In this document: one piece after another, positions 33,259 to 41,745 of the stretch
Layout: each line of letters starts with the position of its first letter
Numbering within the stretch: position 1 is the first letter of the stretch
From: Burkholderiales bacterium
GTDB taxonomy: Bacteria > Pseudomonadota > Gammaproteobacteria > Burkholderiales > Burkholderiaceae_C
NCBI GenBank assembly: GCA_019510465.1
Contig: JAEKKH010000148.1
Location: 1-44,424, forward strand
Length of the DNA stretch: 44,424 nt
Direction: 5' to 3'
Position numbers and translations under genes: made by a program
Notes under the pieces: generated by a model
The model's input: the letters and a program-made list of their open reading frames with translations, nothing else
Databases searched by the model: none
Told to the model about the DNA's origin: nothing

Positions 33259-34212
33259 CTACTTGTTGAGGAAGTCGACGAGCTTGGGCACGACCTGGCT
33301 GGTCGCTTCTTCCATCAGCCAATGGCCGGAGTTCCTGATGATCACGCCCTCGACGTTGGTGTCCACCAGCTTGGCCTGGGTGATGAGCGTCTGTCCGGAG
33401 GCCTTTTCGCCGGTCAGCACGAGCATCGGCATCGTCAGCGGCGTCTTGGCGAACTGCGCGAAGTCGACGGCGTCCTGCGGGAACGCATGGAAGACCTCGA
33501 AGCCCGCGCGCATCCGGCCCGGCTTGGCGTAGACCTTGGCGTAGTAGACGCGGTCGGCCTCGGGGATCGAGTGCGAGGGATCGGCGGCGAAGTCGTTCCA
33601 GAAGTGCTCGAAGTAGATCCGCTCGCGGCCGTCGACGAGGGCGAGCGGCGTCTTGCCGTAGAAATGGAAATGCCAGAGGTCGCGCAGGAGCCACACCGAC
33701 TGCCAGTCGCCCACGCCGGGCAGGAATGCGTCCATCAGGGCGATGCGGTCGACCTCGCTGGGGTACTGCGCCGCATAGGCGTAGGCCACCATCAGGCCGA
33801 TGTCATGGCCGACGATCCGGACGTGGCCGAGGTTCAGCGACGTCGCCAGCGCATGGATGTCCTGCGCCATCACCGCCTTGGTGTAGTTGCTCTCCGGCAT
33901 GCTGGAGTCGCCGAAGCCGCGCAGGTCGGGCGCGATCACCAGGTGGTTCTTCTGCAGTTCCTTGATCAGCGGCAGCCACATGTGGCTCGTCTCGGCGTAG
34001 CCGTGGACCAGGATGATCGGGTCGCCCGAGCCCGCGACCAGGTAGTGCAGCTTGACGCCGTTGACATCGGCGAACTTGCTCTGAGGCGCCTGCGCGGAGG
34101 CCGGCAGGGAGAGCGCCAGCGAAAGCACCGCGACGATCGAGACGGCGACGGCTCGAGCGCCGGCCAGCAGCCTGGCAGTGGACACGAGTCGAGGGAACAG
34201 AAGCGCGAACAT
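33259..34212 (-). CDS. Secreted alpha/beta hydrolase (epoxide hydrolase/dehalogenase-like)
   Basis: 317 residues. A long signal peptide ends at about residue 40 (SLALSLPASA). Oxyanion motif HGYAE at 70, nucleophile Asp137 in VGHDIGLMVAY, and catalytic His297 in RNSGHWLMEE. An Asp nucleophile (rather than Ser) places it with epoxide hydrolases, haloalkane dehalogenases and fluoroacetate dehalogenases. The periplasmic location inferred from the signal peptide is a little unusual for this group. AAAGGA lies about 8 bases before the ATG. It precedes two SDR genes by 18 bases, forming a compact operon. Confidence 0.9.
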   Translation of the reverse strand: MFALLFPRLVSTARLLAGARAVAVSIVAVLSLALSLPASAQAPQSKFADVNGVKLHYLVAGSGDPIILVHGYAETSHMWLPLIKELQKNHLVIAPDLRGFGDSSMPESNYTKAVMAQDIHALATSLNLGHVRIVGHDIGLMVAYAYAAQYPSEVDRIALMDAFLPGVGDWQSVWLLRDLWHFHFYGKTPLALVDGRERIYFEHFWNDFAADPSHSIPEADRVYYAKVYAKPGRMRAGFEVFHAFPQDAVDFAQFAKTPLTMPMLVLTGEKASGQTLITQAKLVDTNVEGVIIRNSGHWLMEEATSQVVPKLVDFLNK

Positions 34213-34330
34213 GATGAGGTCCTTTGCGTAGGGAAAGCGGGAAACAGGGTTTGAGAAACGTGGGCAGCTCGGATCGACCGGCTCCCCGCGCCGGGTTCAT
34301 GGGCGAGGCGCTTCGCGCTCGCGGTCGTCG

Positions 34331-34837
34331 TCAGCGAACCTGGTACGAGTAATCGTGGCGCAGTCGCCTGGACTGAACGACGGCACCGACCAGGAAGGCG
34401 ACCAGCAAGGCGAGGTAGACGGCCTTCAGAGAGGGCGAGTCCGGGCTGTCGACCCACGGCGCGCCGGGCGGCAGCCGGGTGGCCGTCTCGGTGACGGCCG
34501 GGATCATGTGGAACAGGAATGTGGCCGAGTAGCTCAAGGTCTCGACATGGCGCGCGCCGCGGCCGAAGATTCGCGTCGCGCGTGCAAGTGCCGCGATGGC
34601 CAGCATCACGAGCGTGAGCACCGCCACGATGTGCGGCGGCCCGAACCCGCCGTGATGGAAGATGAACAGCGCCGTGACGCAGCTGGCGATCGTGAACACC
34701 GTGTAGGTCTTTCCCAGCCGGTCACTCCACGAGATATGTCCTTCCCGGAAGAAGGAGATCACGCCGGCGATGACGGCGACAAGGCTGATGAGCGTGTGAA
34801 AGATGCCAAATGGCGTCATGGCGTGCATGGCGTGCAT
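34331..34837 (-). CDS. Small integral membrane protein (DUF2306-like)
   Basis: 168 residues with four hydrophobic segments (FHTLISLVAVIAGVISFF, TYTVFTIASCVTALFIF, HIVAVLTLVMLAIAALA, AVYLALLVAFLVGAV). The run of His residues in the loops recalls DUF2306-type predicted membrane proteins, but this is a weak match. AGGAGGT lies 6 bases before ATG 34837, a strong ribosome site that fixes the start despite a longer open frame. The N-terminus is a short MHA repeat from a tandem 9-base duplication. Function unknown. It lies between the wrbA gene and the hydrolase gene on the same strand. Confidence 0.75.
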   Translation of the reverse strand: MHAMHAMTPFGIFHTLISLVAVIAGVISFFREGHISWSDRLGKTYTVFTIASCVTALFIFHHGGFGPPHIVAVLTLVMLAIAALARATRIFGRGARHVETLSYSATFLFHMIPAVTETATRLPPGAPWVDSPDSPSLKAVYLALLVAFLVGAVVQSRRLRHDYSYQVR

Positions 34838-34991
34838 GGGAACCTCCTGAAGGACGCGGACCGGGATCGCCAGGTCGACGCCCGGCGGCAGGGAGCGGCG
34901 GGGTTTCGACCGCATGCAGCCATGCTCGCGGCAGCGCGCCGGCTCGCCCAGTTCCCATCGGAATAGCGCCGCCTCCTTCCACCGGGAGCGA

Positions 34992-35591
34992 TCAGGCCGC
35001 CAGCTTCGCCGCGATCGCGGCGACGTGGGCACCCTGGCTGCGTGCCATCGCCAGCTCGTGCTCGCTGGGCTGGCGCGAGCCATCCGGCCCCGCGATGGTG
35101 GTGGCACCGTAGGGGCTGCCGCCGCTCACCTGGCTGTTGTCCATCAGCCGCGCCTCCGAGTACGGCAGGCCGACGACCACCATGCCGTGATGCAGCAGCG
35201 TGGTGTGGAAGCTGGTGATCGTCGTCTCGTGGCCGCCGTGCTGCGTGGCGGCGCTGGCGAACACGCTGCCGACCTTGCCGATCAGCGCGCCGCGCATCCA
35301 CAGTGGGCCGGTCTGATCGAGGAAGTTGCGCATCTGCGCGGCCATGTTGCCGAAGCGCGTGGGCGTGCCGAAGATGATCGCGTCGTACGACGCCAGTTCG
35401 TCGACGCTCGCGAGCGGCGCCGCCTGGGCGGTCTTCATGCCGGAGCGTTGCGCGACCTCGGCCGGCACCAGGTCGGGGACGCGCTTGACCACGGCATGTG
35501 CGCCGGCTGCGCGCGCACCATCGGCGATTGCGCCCGCCATGGTCTCGATGTGGCCGTACGACGAGTAATAGAGGATGAGGACTTGGGTCAT
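34992..35591 (-). CDS. wrbA: NAD(P)H:quinone oxidoreductase WrbA
   Basis: 199 residues, a flavodoxin-like FMN enzyme. The phosphate loop [12 protein letters not shown], the FMN loop [22 protein letters not shown] and the WrbA-specific [15 protein letters not shown] are all present and the length is typical. It carries out two-electron reduction of quinones, avoiding semiquinone radicals. The 81-base gap to the DUF1275 gene upstream and the 154-base gap downstream leave it open whether it is transcribed alone. The other quinone oxidoreductase in the window (22367) belongs to a different family. Confidence 0.95.
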   Translation of the reverse strand: MTQVLILYYSSYGHIETMAGAIADGARAAGAHAVVKRVPDLVPAEVAQRSGMKTAQAAPLASVDELASYDAIIFGTPTRFGNMAAQMRNFLDQTGPLWMRGALIGKVGSVFASAATQHGGHETTITSFHTTLLHHGMVVVGLPYSEARLMDNSQVSGGSPYGATTIAGPDGSRQPSEHELAMARSQGAHVAAIAAKLAA

Positions 35592-35672
35592 GGGGACACC
35601 TTGGATCGTTCGGGTTGAAGGACGGCTGCATCACCCGACGTGACGCGGCTCGGGAATTGAAATGGCCGGGTC

Positions 35673-36383
35673 TCAGGCCGCGGTCGGCCGGCGCAACAGG
35701 CACCACAGCATCGACAGCGCGAGGCCAGGCAGAAGCAAGGCGTCGAAGCCCAGCGTGCCGCAGCAGACGCCGGCGGCGACCGCTCCGATGGCGAAGGCCG
35801 CGATCGGGGGCCACAGCCGGCCCATGCGCGCGACGGCGTCCGCGCGCGGCACGTCACCGTGCAGCAGGTCGACCAGGTCCATCGTGACCTGCGTGACGTT
35901 GCCGGTCATCACCGTGGTCGGACTGAGCCGGACGAACACCGAGCGCGCGGCGGCGTTCTGCACGGCCATGGCGGCGACGCCGACCAGGCCCGTCAGGATG
36001 GTCGCGCTGGAATCGGCGTCGCGGGCAACGCCGACCAGGTGCCCGCACGCCATGAACAGGCCCAGTCCGATCAACTGGATGAGCACGAGTGCCCGGGCCG
36101 ACTCGCTCTCGCCGCCCGCCCGCCGGCGCTGGTACCAACGCGTGGCGGCGACCGAACCGACGAACACGGGGAGCGCGAGCAGCTTGCCGAGGACGCCCGC
36201 ATGGCCGTGGCCTGCCAGCGCGGCACCGATCAGCACGAAATTGCCCGTCACGTGGGCCGTGAAGAGTCCGAACAGCATGACGAAGCTGAACGTGTCCACG
36301 TAGCCACCCACGAACGACAGCAGGAGCGCCGGCCACAGGCTGCCGGCGTCCGGCATGGTCGTTGGCGCAGGTGTCGCGCTCAT
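35673..36383 (-). CDS. DUF1275 (YoaK-like) membrane protein
   Basis: 236 residues with about six membrane segments. LLSFVGGYVDTFSFVMLFGLFTAHVTGN near residue 20 and PTTVMTGNVTQVTMDLVDLL are the conserved DUF1275 halves. Function is not established; a small-molecule carrier role is often supposed. The ATG overlaps the DoxX stop by 4 bases (36380-36383), so both are translated from one message with the amidohydrolase upstream. Confidence 0.9.
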   Translation of the reverse strand: MSATPAPTTMPDAGSLWPALLLSFVGGYVDTFSFVMLFGLFTAHVTGNFVLIGAALAGHGHAGVLGKLLALPVFVGSVAATRWYQRRRAGGESESARALVLIQLIGLGLFMACGHLVGVARDADSSATILTGLVGVAAMAVQNAAARSVFVRLSPTTVMTGNVTQVTMDLVDLLHGDVPRADAVARMGRLWPPIAAFAIGAVAAGVCCGTLGFDALLLPGLALSMLWCLLRRPTAA

Positions 36384-36814
36384 TGCGCAGGCCTCTCGCG
36401 CCAGCGCGCGAGGATCGCGGCCAGGGCCAATCCACCGATCAGGCCGATGTGCTCGAGAAAGGTGTTGAATTCACGGAAGTGAGCGGCGGGATCCTGCACG
36501 GTCCAGAAGTCGTGGGCGACGAGCGTCGCGGCAGCGGTGAACACGGCCAGCGCGCCAGCCGCGAGCCATTCCAGCTGCCCGACGATGAGCAGACCGCTTC
36601 CGGCCAGCTCCACGACGATCGTCATGACGGCGATCGGCTGTGCCGCGCCGGCGCCGAAGAAGTGCGCCGCCTCGGCTGTCGCACCTTCGAAGTCGACCAG
36701 CTTGGCCAGGCCGCCCCACCAGAAGGCGCACGTGAGGGCGACGCGCGCCACCAGCGCGAGCGTGCTCGACTCCAGCAGGCGGGCAATGGGTCGTGGACTC
36801 TGCGTCGAGGCCAT
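36380..36814 (-). CDS. DoxX-family membrane protein
   Basis: 144 residues with four membrane helices. ARVALTCAFWWGGLAKLVDFEG and ELAGSGLLIVGQLEWLAAGAL are DoxX/DoxD-like segments. Homologues occur in redox and thiosulfate-quinone contexts, but function in this setting is unknown. The ATG at 36814 is chosen because it lies 1 base after the amidohydrolase stop and gives a normal DoxX N-terminus; a longer frame reaches into the amidohydrolase gene. It is the middle gene of the amidohydrolase-DoxX-DUF1275 set. Confidence 0.88.
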   Translation of the reverse strand: MASTQSPRPIARLLESSTLALVARVALTCAFWWGGLAKLVDFEGATAEAAHFFGAGAAQPIAVMTIVVELAGSGLLIVGQLEWLAAGALAVFTAAATLVAHDFWTVQDPAAHFREFNTFLEHIGLIGGLALAAILARWRERPAQ

Positions 36815-36815
36815 C

Positions 36816-38675
36816 TCAGACCGCCCAGCAGCCGCAGCCGAACGCCCCCCAGAAGCCGCGCGCGTCGGCGGCTGGCGTGCCGCGGCGGACCGCGGCCGTG
36901 TGGTCGTGCCCGTGCACCGCGCATCCCGCGGCGCAGCCACAACGGGCCGTCATGCGCGCATCGCCGGGTTGGCCGAGCCGGCGCGACTGGTAGCCGCCGA
37001 AGCGCTTGACCGGCGACCAGTCCGGCAGCACGGGCGGTGCGGGCGGCGCCATGCCGGCGAATTCGTCCTCGCCCCACACCACTCGTCCGCCCAGCAGCGT
37101 CAGGACCGATCGCGTGTGGACGATCTCGCTCTCCGGCACCGCGAAGTAGTCCTGCGACAGCACCGCGACGTCGGCCAGCTCGCCGACGGCGATGCGGCCC
37201 TTGCGCCCCTGCTCGTTGGAGAACCAGGCATTGGCCTGCGTCCACAGCCGCAGTGCCACGTCCCGGGAAAGGCAGTTCGACGCCGGATACATCGACGTGC
37301 CGCCCACCGTGCGGCCCGTCACCAGCCAGGACAACGAGACCCACGGGTTGTGGCTCGAGATGCGCGTCGCGTCGGTGCCGGCGCCCACCGGCACGCCGGA
37401 CGCGAGCATGCGTGCGATCGGCGGCGTCGCCTCGGCCGCTAGTGCGCCGTAACGCTCGATGAAATACTCGCCCTGGTAGGCCATGCGGTGCTGGACGGCG
37501 ATGCCGCCGCCGAGCGCGGCGACCCGATCGATGCTGCGGGGGCTGATCGTCTCGGCGTGGTCGATGATCCAGTGCAAGCCTCCGAACGGCATGTCGCGGG
37601 CGACGCGCTCGAAGACGTCCAGCGCGCGGCTTATCGATTCGTCGTAGGTCGCGTGCAGCCGCCAGGGCCAGCGCTTCTCGACCAGCAGCCGCACGACTTC
37701 CTCGAGGTCATGTTCCATGCGCGGCGGCAGGTCCGGGCGGGGCTCGCGGAAGTCCTCGAAGTCCGCGGCCGAGAACACGAGCATCTCGCCCGCGCCGTTC
37801 ATGCGATAGCGGTCGTCGCCCTGGCCGGGCCCGACCATCTGCGTCCACTTCTCGAAGTCGCCGTGCTCGCCGCCGGGCTTCTGGGTGAACAGGTTGTAGG
37901 CGATGCGGATCGTCAGCTCGTCGTCCGCGTGCAGCTCCTCGATGATGGCGTAGTCATCGGGATAGTTGTGGAAGCCGCCGCCCGCGTCGATGACGCTGGT
38001 GACGCCGAAGCGATTGAGCTCCCGCATGAAGTGGCGCGTCGAGCTGAGCTGCGCGTCCGGCGCCAGCGCGGGACCCTTGGCGAGCGTGGCGTACAGCACG
38101 TTGGCATTGGGCCGCGCCAGCAGCAGCCCGGTCGGCTCGCCGGCGCCGTCGCGCACGATCTCGCCGCCGGGTGGAGCCGGGGTGTCCCGCGTGTAGCCCA
38201 CGGCGCGCAACGCGGCGCGATTGAGCAGCGCGCGGTCGTAGAGGTGCAGGATGAACACGGGCGTATCGGGGGCGACCGCGTTCAGCTCGTCCAGCGTCGG
38301 CAGGCGCTTCTCCGCGAACTGCATCTCGACGAAGCCACCGACGACGCGCACCCACTGGGGCGGCGGCGTCACCTCGACCTGCGCGCGCAGCATCGCCATG
38401 GCGTCGGAGAGCGACTCGACGCCGTCCCAGCGCAGCTCCATGTTGTAGTTGAGGCCGCCGCGGATCAGGTGGATGTGGCTGTCGATGAGGCCCGGGATCG
38501 CGCGCCGGCCGCCCAGGTCGACGACGCGCGTCGACGGGCCACGCCGGGCCATGACGTCTTCGGCCTGGCCGACGGCGCTGAAGACGCCGTTCGTGATGGC
38601 CACGGCCTCTGGCGACGGCTGCGCCGGGTCGTTGGTGGTGAAGCGGCCGTTGAGGAGGACGAGATCAGGGTGCAT
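36816..38675 (-). CDS. YtcJ-like metal-dependent amidohydrolase with Cys/His-rich tail
   Basis: 619 residues, amidohydrolase superfamily of the YtcJ/N-substituted formamide deformylase type. The metal HxH is in IDSHIHLIRGG (about residue 65), with further ligands in HATYDES and WIIDHAET, and a late GTDATRISS Asp. It would hydrolyse an amide, formamide or similar bond in the cytoplasm. After the usual end near residue 566 there is an extra tail with CGCAAGC, HGHDH and CGCW that could bind metal. Its start overlaps the XapX gene by 11 bases and its stop is 1 base from DoxX. The symbol is left blank because substrate is unknown. Confidence 0.88.
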   Translation of the reverse strand: MHPDLVLLNGRFTTNDPAQPSPEAVAITNGVFSAVGQAEDVMARRGPSTRVVDLGGRRAIPGLIDSHIHLIRGGLNYNMELRWDGVESLSDAMAMLRAQVEVTPPPQWVRVVGGFVEMQFAEKRLPTLDELNAVAPDTPVFILHLYDRALLNRAALRAVGYTRDTPAPPGGEIVRDGAGEPTGLLLARPNANVLYATLAKGPALAPDAQLSSTRHFMRELNRFGVTSVIDAGGGFHNYPDDYAIIEELHADDELTIRIAYNLFTQKPGGEHGDFEKWTQMVGPGQGDDRYRMNGAGEMLVFSAADFEDFREPRPDLPPRMEHDLEEVVRLLVEKRWPWRLHATYDESISRALDVFERVARDMPFGGLHWIIDHAETISPRSIDRVAALGGGIAVQHRMAYQGEYFIERYGALAAEATPPIARMLASGVPVGAGTDATRISSHNPWVSLSWLVTGRTVGGTSMYPASNCLSRDVALRLWTQANAWFSNEQGRKGRIAVGELADVAVLSQDYFAVPESEIVHTRSVLTLLGGRVVWGEDEFAGMAPPAPPVLPDWSPVKRFGGYQSRRLGQPGDARMTARCGCAAGCAVHGHDHTAAVRRGTPAADARGFWGAFGCGCWAV

Positions 38676-38913
38676 GGCTGTTTTCCGCAGGGTCGTTCGA
38701 CGAGGTGGAAGTGGACGGGGACACGACGGCATTCGCCGCCTTCGGGCTGCCCGGCATCAGCAGGAACGCGAGCCCGACGCCTTGTTCGCCGATCAGCATC
38801 CCCAGCAGTCCGACGAGGGCGATGACGGGTGGGGCAGGCGATCTCACACGAAGCAGCGCGTAGATGGCGCCGACCAGGACGCCGACGGCCAGGGAGACGA
38901 GATAGGGCTTCAT
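38665..38913 (-). CDS. XapX-domain small membrane protein (DUF1427)
   Basis: 82 residues. Two hydrophobic segments (YLVSLAVGVLVGAIYALL and APPVIALVGLLGMLIGEQ) match the XapX domain, a short membrane unit often found beside YtcJ-type amidohydrolases. Function is unknown. Its 3' end overlaps the amidohydrolase start by 11 bases, so translation is coupled. It is the first gene of the minus-strand run. Confidence 0.85.
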   Translation of the reverse strand: MKPYLVSLAVGVLVGAIYALLRVRSPAPPVIALVGLLGMLIGEQGVGLAFLLMPGSPKAANAVVSPSTSTSSNDPAENSHAP

Positions 38914-39091
38914 GGGCTGCGATCGGTTGGTTGCGACGCAGTGTGCGCAGATCCCGTGCGAACGACCTGTGGCGGAGGGCTTGCAAGGCGCTGGCGACTA
39001 CGGGAGGCGGCGGCCTGTTCCCGTCGAGACAGATGCAGACCCGTCGATGTTGCGATCCGTGCCTCCCGCGCCAAGCACAGGCCGGCGGCGA

Positions 39092-39103
39092 TGGGGATCC
39101 CCA
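39092..39103. promoter_or_regulatory. Perfect 12-bp palindrome in divergent intergenic region
   Basis: TGGGGATCCCCA lies in the 250-bp gap between the XapX and DUF2384-like genes. An ACGGGA/TCCCGT inverted repeat sits 70-90 bases to the left (39000-39024). Either could be an operator; the binding protein is unknown. Confidence 0.35.
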
Positions 39104-39163
39104 CACTCGATGGCGACCTGACCCCCGGCCCTTCCGCTCACCAACCGCCGCATCGAGGCTTCC

Positions 39164-39655
39164 ATGACCATCACCCTGGCGACCCGTCCCCGCGAGTTCG
39201 CTCCAGGTCGCGACCGCTGGCCGTCGGAGCGCGCGTTGCAGGCCACCTGGGACATCGTCCAGGAACGCCGCCTCGCCGCGCTGGGCGCGGCACTTGCGCG
39301 TCACGGCGGCCTCGTGCCGGCCGACCAGCTTTGCTGTCTCCTGCGCATGCACTGGGATCAACCGCTCTCGCGAATGGCGCGGTGGATCGTCCGACGCGAG
39401 GTGGTCAGCGTCAGCTGGCGGACGCAGATCTGGCTGCCGACGTTCCAGTTCGAGCGTCCCTCGCTGGACATCCGGCCCGCCGTGTCCGAGGTCATCGTCG
39501 CGCTGCGCCAGGTCTACGACGACTGGGAGCTTGCCGAGTGGTTCGTCCGGCCGCACGACCTGCTCGCGCGTCGCATGCCCGCCGCCGAAATCGCCTGCAA
39601 CCCCGGGGCCGTCAAGGAAGCCGCCCGCCTGGATCGTTTCGTCAATCGCTGGTAG
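39164..39655 (+). CDS. Uncharacterised protein, DUF2384-like C-terminus
   Basis: 163 residues, soluble, no signal peptide. The C-terminal half (DDWELAEWFVRPHDLLARRMP, then AVKEAARLDRF) resembles the toxin-binding region of Xre/MbcA/ParS antitoxins (DUF2384). The middle (GGLVPADQLCCLLRM, LSRMARWIVRREVVSVSW) could be a degenerate helix-turn-helix. No RES-domain toxin gene is adjacent, so a toxin-antitoxin role is not supported here. It precedes the secreted-protein pair by 26 bases on the same strand. Confidence 0.6.
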   Translation: MTITLATRPREFAPGRDRWPSERALQATWDIVQERRLAALGAALARHGGLVPADQLCCLLRMHWDQPLSRMARWIVRREVVSVSWRTQIWLPTFQFERPSLDIRPAVSEVIVALRQVYDDWELAEWFVRPHDLLARRMPAAEIACNPGAVKEAARLDRFVNRW

Positions 39656-39681
39656 CCAATCCGGCCTCAAGGAGTTGTTTC

Positions 39682-40962
39682 ATGATTCGACACGCTTGCC
39701 CGTTGCGCCTGGAAACGCGCCCCCTTCCGCGCCGGATCCGGCGCCCGAGCCTGGTCGCCGCGGCGCTGCTCGCGGCATGCGGCCTCGCGCTCGCCGGCCC
39801 TATCAGGTCCGTCGGCCCCCTGGTCTTCGCGGGCAGTGATACGTTGGTGGTCGCCGACTGGCGCGCCCAGTCCCTGCACGCGCTGAAGCTGCCGCCGGCA
39901 GCGGCCGCGCCGGCCCGACCTTTCAACCTGCGCAACGTGTCGACGCCCATCGCGAATGCGTTGCACGTTCGACCCGAGCAGGTCAGCTTCGAGGACATGG
40001 CGTTCCGACCCGGCGCCGAGATCGCCTATGTCTCGGTGTCCGTCGACCGAGGCGGCAGCGCGCCGGCGCCGGCCATCGTCTCGATCGACTCGAGCGGCAA
40101 GGTGGCCGTCCTGCCGCTCGACAGGCTGGCGCAGACCGCGGCCAGGATCACCAGCGTGCCCGCCGCGGACCGGAAGTTCTGGCGCGACACCCCGGAGGCG
40201 ACGCTGACGGTCACCGACCTGGTGTTCGACGGCGGCAAGCTCTATGTGGCCGGACTCAGCAACGGCGATTTCGCGTCCACGCTGCGGATCTACGACTTCC
40301 CGTTCGACGACCATGCGACCGCGACCAGCGTCGAGATGTACCACCCGGTGCACGACCAGCTGGAGACCCGCGCGCCGATCCGCAAGATGGCCGTCGTCGA
40401 CCTGGACGGCGTGCCCAGCCTCGTGGCGGCGTACACCTGCACGCCCCTGGTGGTGATCCCGCTGAAGGATCTCGTCGACGGCGCGCACGTCAAGGGCACG
40501 ACCGTCGCCGAACTCGGATGGGGCAGCGCGCCCGTGGGCATGCTGGCCTTCGACACCACCCAGGGGCCGCAGCTGCTGCTGGCCAACTCCGCGAAGTCGG
40601 CCGACCTGATGCCGGTCTCGGCCATCGCAGCAGCGGCGAAGCTGCCGTCGCTCGCCACGCCCATCCAGGTGCCGGCCAACCCGTTGCTGGGGCTGAAGTC
40701 CACATACCTGCCACTCACCGGCCTCGATCAGCTCGCGATGCAGGACGCGCAGTTCATCGGCGCCCTGCGCCGGCAGCCGTCCACGGGCGCGATGCAGCTG
40801 GTCTCGTTTCGCGTCGGCGCCTTCCTGCGCGTGAGCGACTTCGTCAACGAGTACGACTTCGACGACTTCCACTATCGGGCCGGCGATCCGTTCCGCAGCG
40901 CCCACCAGGTCATGCGCACCGATGAGGGCTACCCCGAGCTCGCCGCGCGCTCTGCGCCGTGA
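39682..40962 (+). CDS. Secreted protein of unknown function, beta-propeller-like
   Basis: 426 residues. A signal peptide of about 38 residues (SLVAAALLAACGLALA) is followed by segments that look like propeller blades (LVFAGSDTLVVADWRAQSLHAL, PEATLTVTDLVFDGGKLYVAGL). No known enzyme motif was found. AAGGAG lies 7 bases before ATG 39682, which fixes the start. The stop overlaps the GTG of the next secreted protein (GTGA), so the two are made together and probably act together in the periplasm. Confidence 0.75.
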   Translation: MIRHACPLRLETRPLPRRIRRPSLVAAALLAACGLALAGPIRSVGPLVFAGSDTLVVADWRAQSLHALKLPPAAAAPARPFNLRNVSTPIANALHVRPEQVSFEDMAFRPGAEIAYVSVSVDRGGSAPAPAIVSIDSSGKVAVLPLDRLAQTAARITSVPAADRKFWRDTPEATLTVTDLVFDGGKLYVAGLSNGDFASTLRIYDFPFDDHATATSVEMYHPVHDQLETRAPIRKMAVVDLDGVPSLVAAYTCTPLVVIPLKDLVDGAHVKGTTVAELGWGSAPVGMLAFDTTQGPQLLLANSAKSADLMPVSAIAAAAKLPSLATPIQVPANPLLGLKSTYLPLTGLDQLAMQDAQFIGALRRQPSTGAMQLVSFRVGAFLRVSDFVNEYDFDDFHYRAGDPFRSAHQVMRTDEGYPELAARSAP

Positions 40963-41720
40963 CGGCGTCTGCTCGCCGTGCCGGCAGCGTCGCCGTGATG
41001 GCGGCGGCCGCCGCGGCCCACGTCGCCGTCGCCGCCTCGGTGACGCCCTCCGGCGACAGCGTGCCGGAGAACCTGCTGCGCATCGAGCTTCATCTGGCGC
41101 GTCCGCTGTCGCACGCCCTGGCGATGACTCACGTTCGCCTGGTCGACGAGGACGGCGAGCCGATCGCCGGCGCCTTCCTCGATCTCCCGCTTCGCGGCGA
41201 CGGCGGGCGCACGATCACGCTGCTGTTGCACCCGGGGCGGGTCAAGACCGGCGTCGGCGCCAACGTCGCGATGGGGCGTGCCCTGCGCGCCGGCCACGAC
41301 GTCGGATTGGTCGTCGACGATCCCCAGTTGCCGGCGCCGATCCGGAAACGATGGCACGTCACCCGGACGCACGACGAGGGCCTGCTCGCGCGCGATTGGC
41401 GGTTGAGCCTTCCGGCGGTCGGTTCGCGAGCGCCTCTGCGCGTCACGCTGGATTCGGCGCTGACCTCGTCGAGCGCCGGCCTCATCGCGGTGCGGGCGCC
41501 CGGCGGCGAGCGGATGGCCGGCGTCGCCTCGCTGCGCGAGGGCGAGACCGTCTGGGAATTCGTGCCAACGCGGCCCTGGCGCGCGGGACACCATGCACTG
41601 GTCGTGCACCCGCGCCTGGAAGACGTGGCGGGAAACCGGCCATGCACGCCGTTCGAGACGGTCGGCCTCAGCACGATCCCGTGCACCCTGGAGGAGCGCG
41701 GCTTCGACCTGTCGCGGTGA
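40959..41720 (+). CDS. Secreted protein of unknown function with Ig-like segments
   Basis: 253 residues from a GTG start that overlaps the preceding stop. The N-terminus (GSVAVMAAAAAAHVAVAAS) is a probable signal peptide. The mature part is beta-rich, with two halves that each look like an Ig-like fold (ENLLRIELHLARPLSHALAM, then APLRVTLDSALTSSSAGLI). The segment WRAGHHALVVHPRLEDVAGN resembles the closing strands of such domains. No catalytic motif is seen. It converges with the LuxR-type regulator gene at 41746. Confidence 0.7.
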   Translation: MTASARRAGSVAVMAAAAAAHVAVAASVTPSGDSVPENLLRIELHLARPLSHALAMTHVRLVDEDGEPIAGAFLDLPLRGDGGRTITLLLHPGRVKTGVGANVAMGRALRAGHDVGLVVDDPQLPAPIRKRWHVTRTHDEGLLARDWRLSLPAVGSRAPLRVTLDSALTSSSAGLIAVRAPGGERMAGVASLREGETVWEFVPTRPWRAGHHALVVHPRLEDVAGNRPCTPFETVGLSTIPCTLEERGFDLSR

Positions 41721-41745
41721 GCGCGGCACCGGCCGCGCTCCGGGC

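Noticed and set aside
34810-34845. Tandem GCGTGCATG copies at the start of the small membrane protein gene
   Set aside because: Only two copies; they simply encode the MHAMHA start and do not show further repeat structure.
39164-39655. Antitoxin of a toxin-antitoxin pair
   Set aside because: The DUF2384-like C-terminus is suggestive, but no RES-type or other toxin gene is adjacent and the downstream genes encode secreted proteins.
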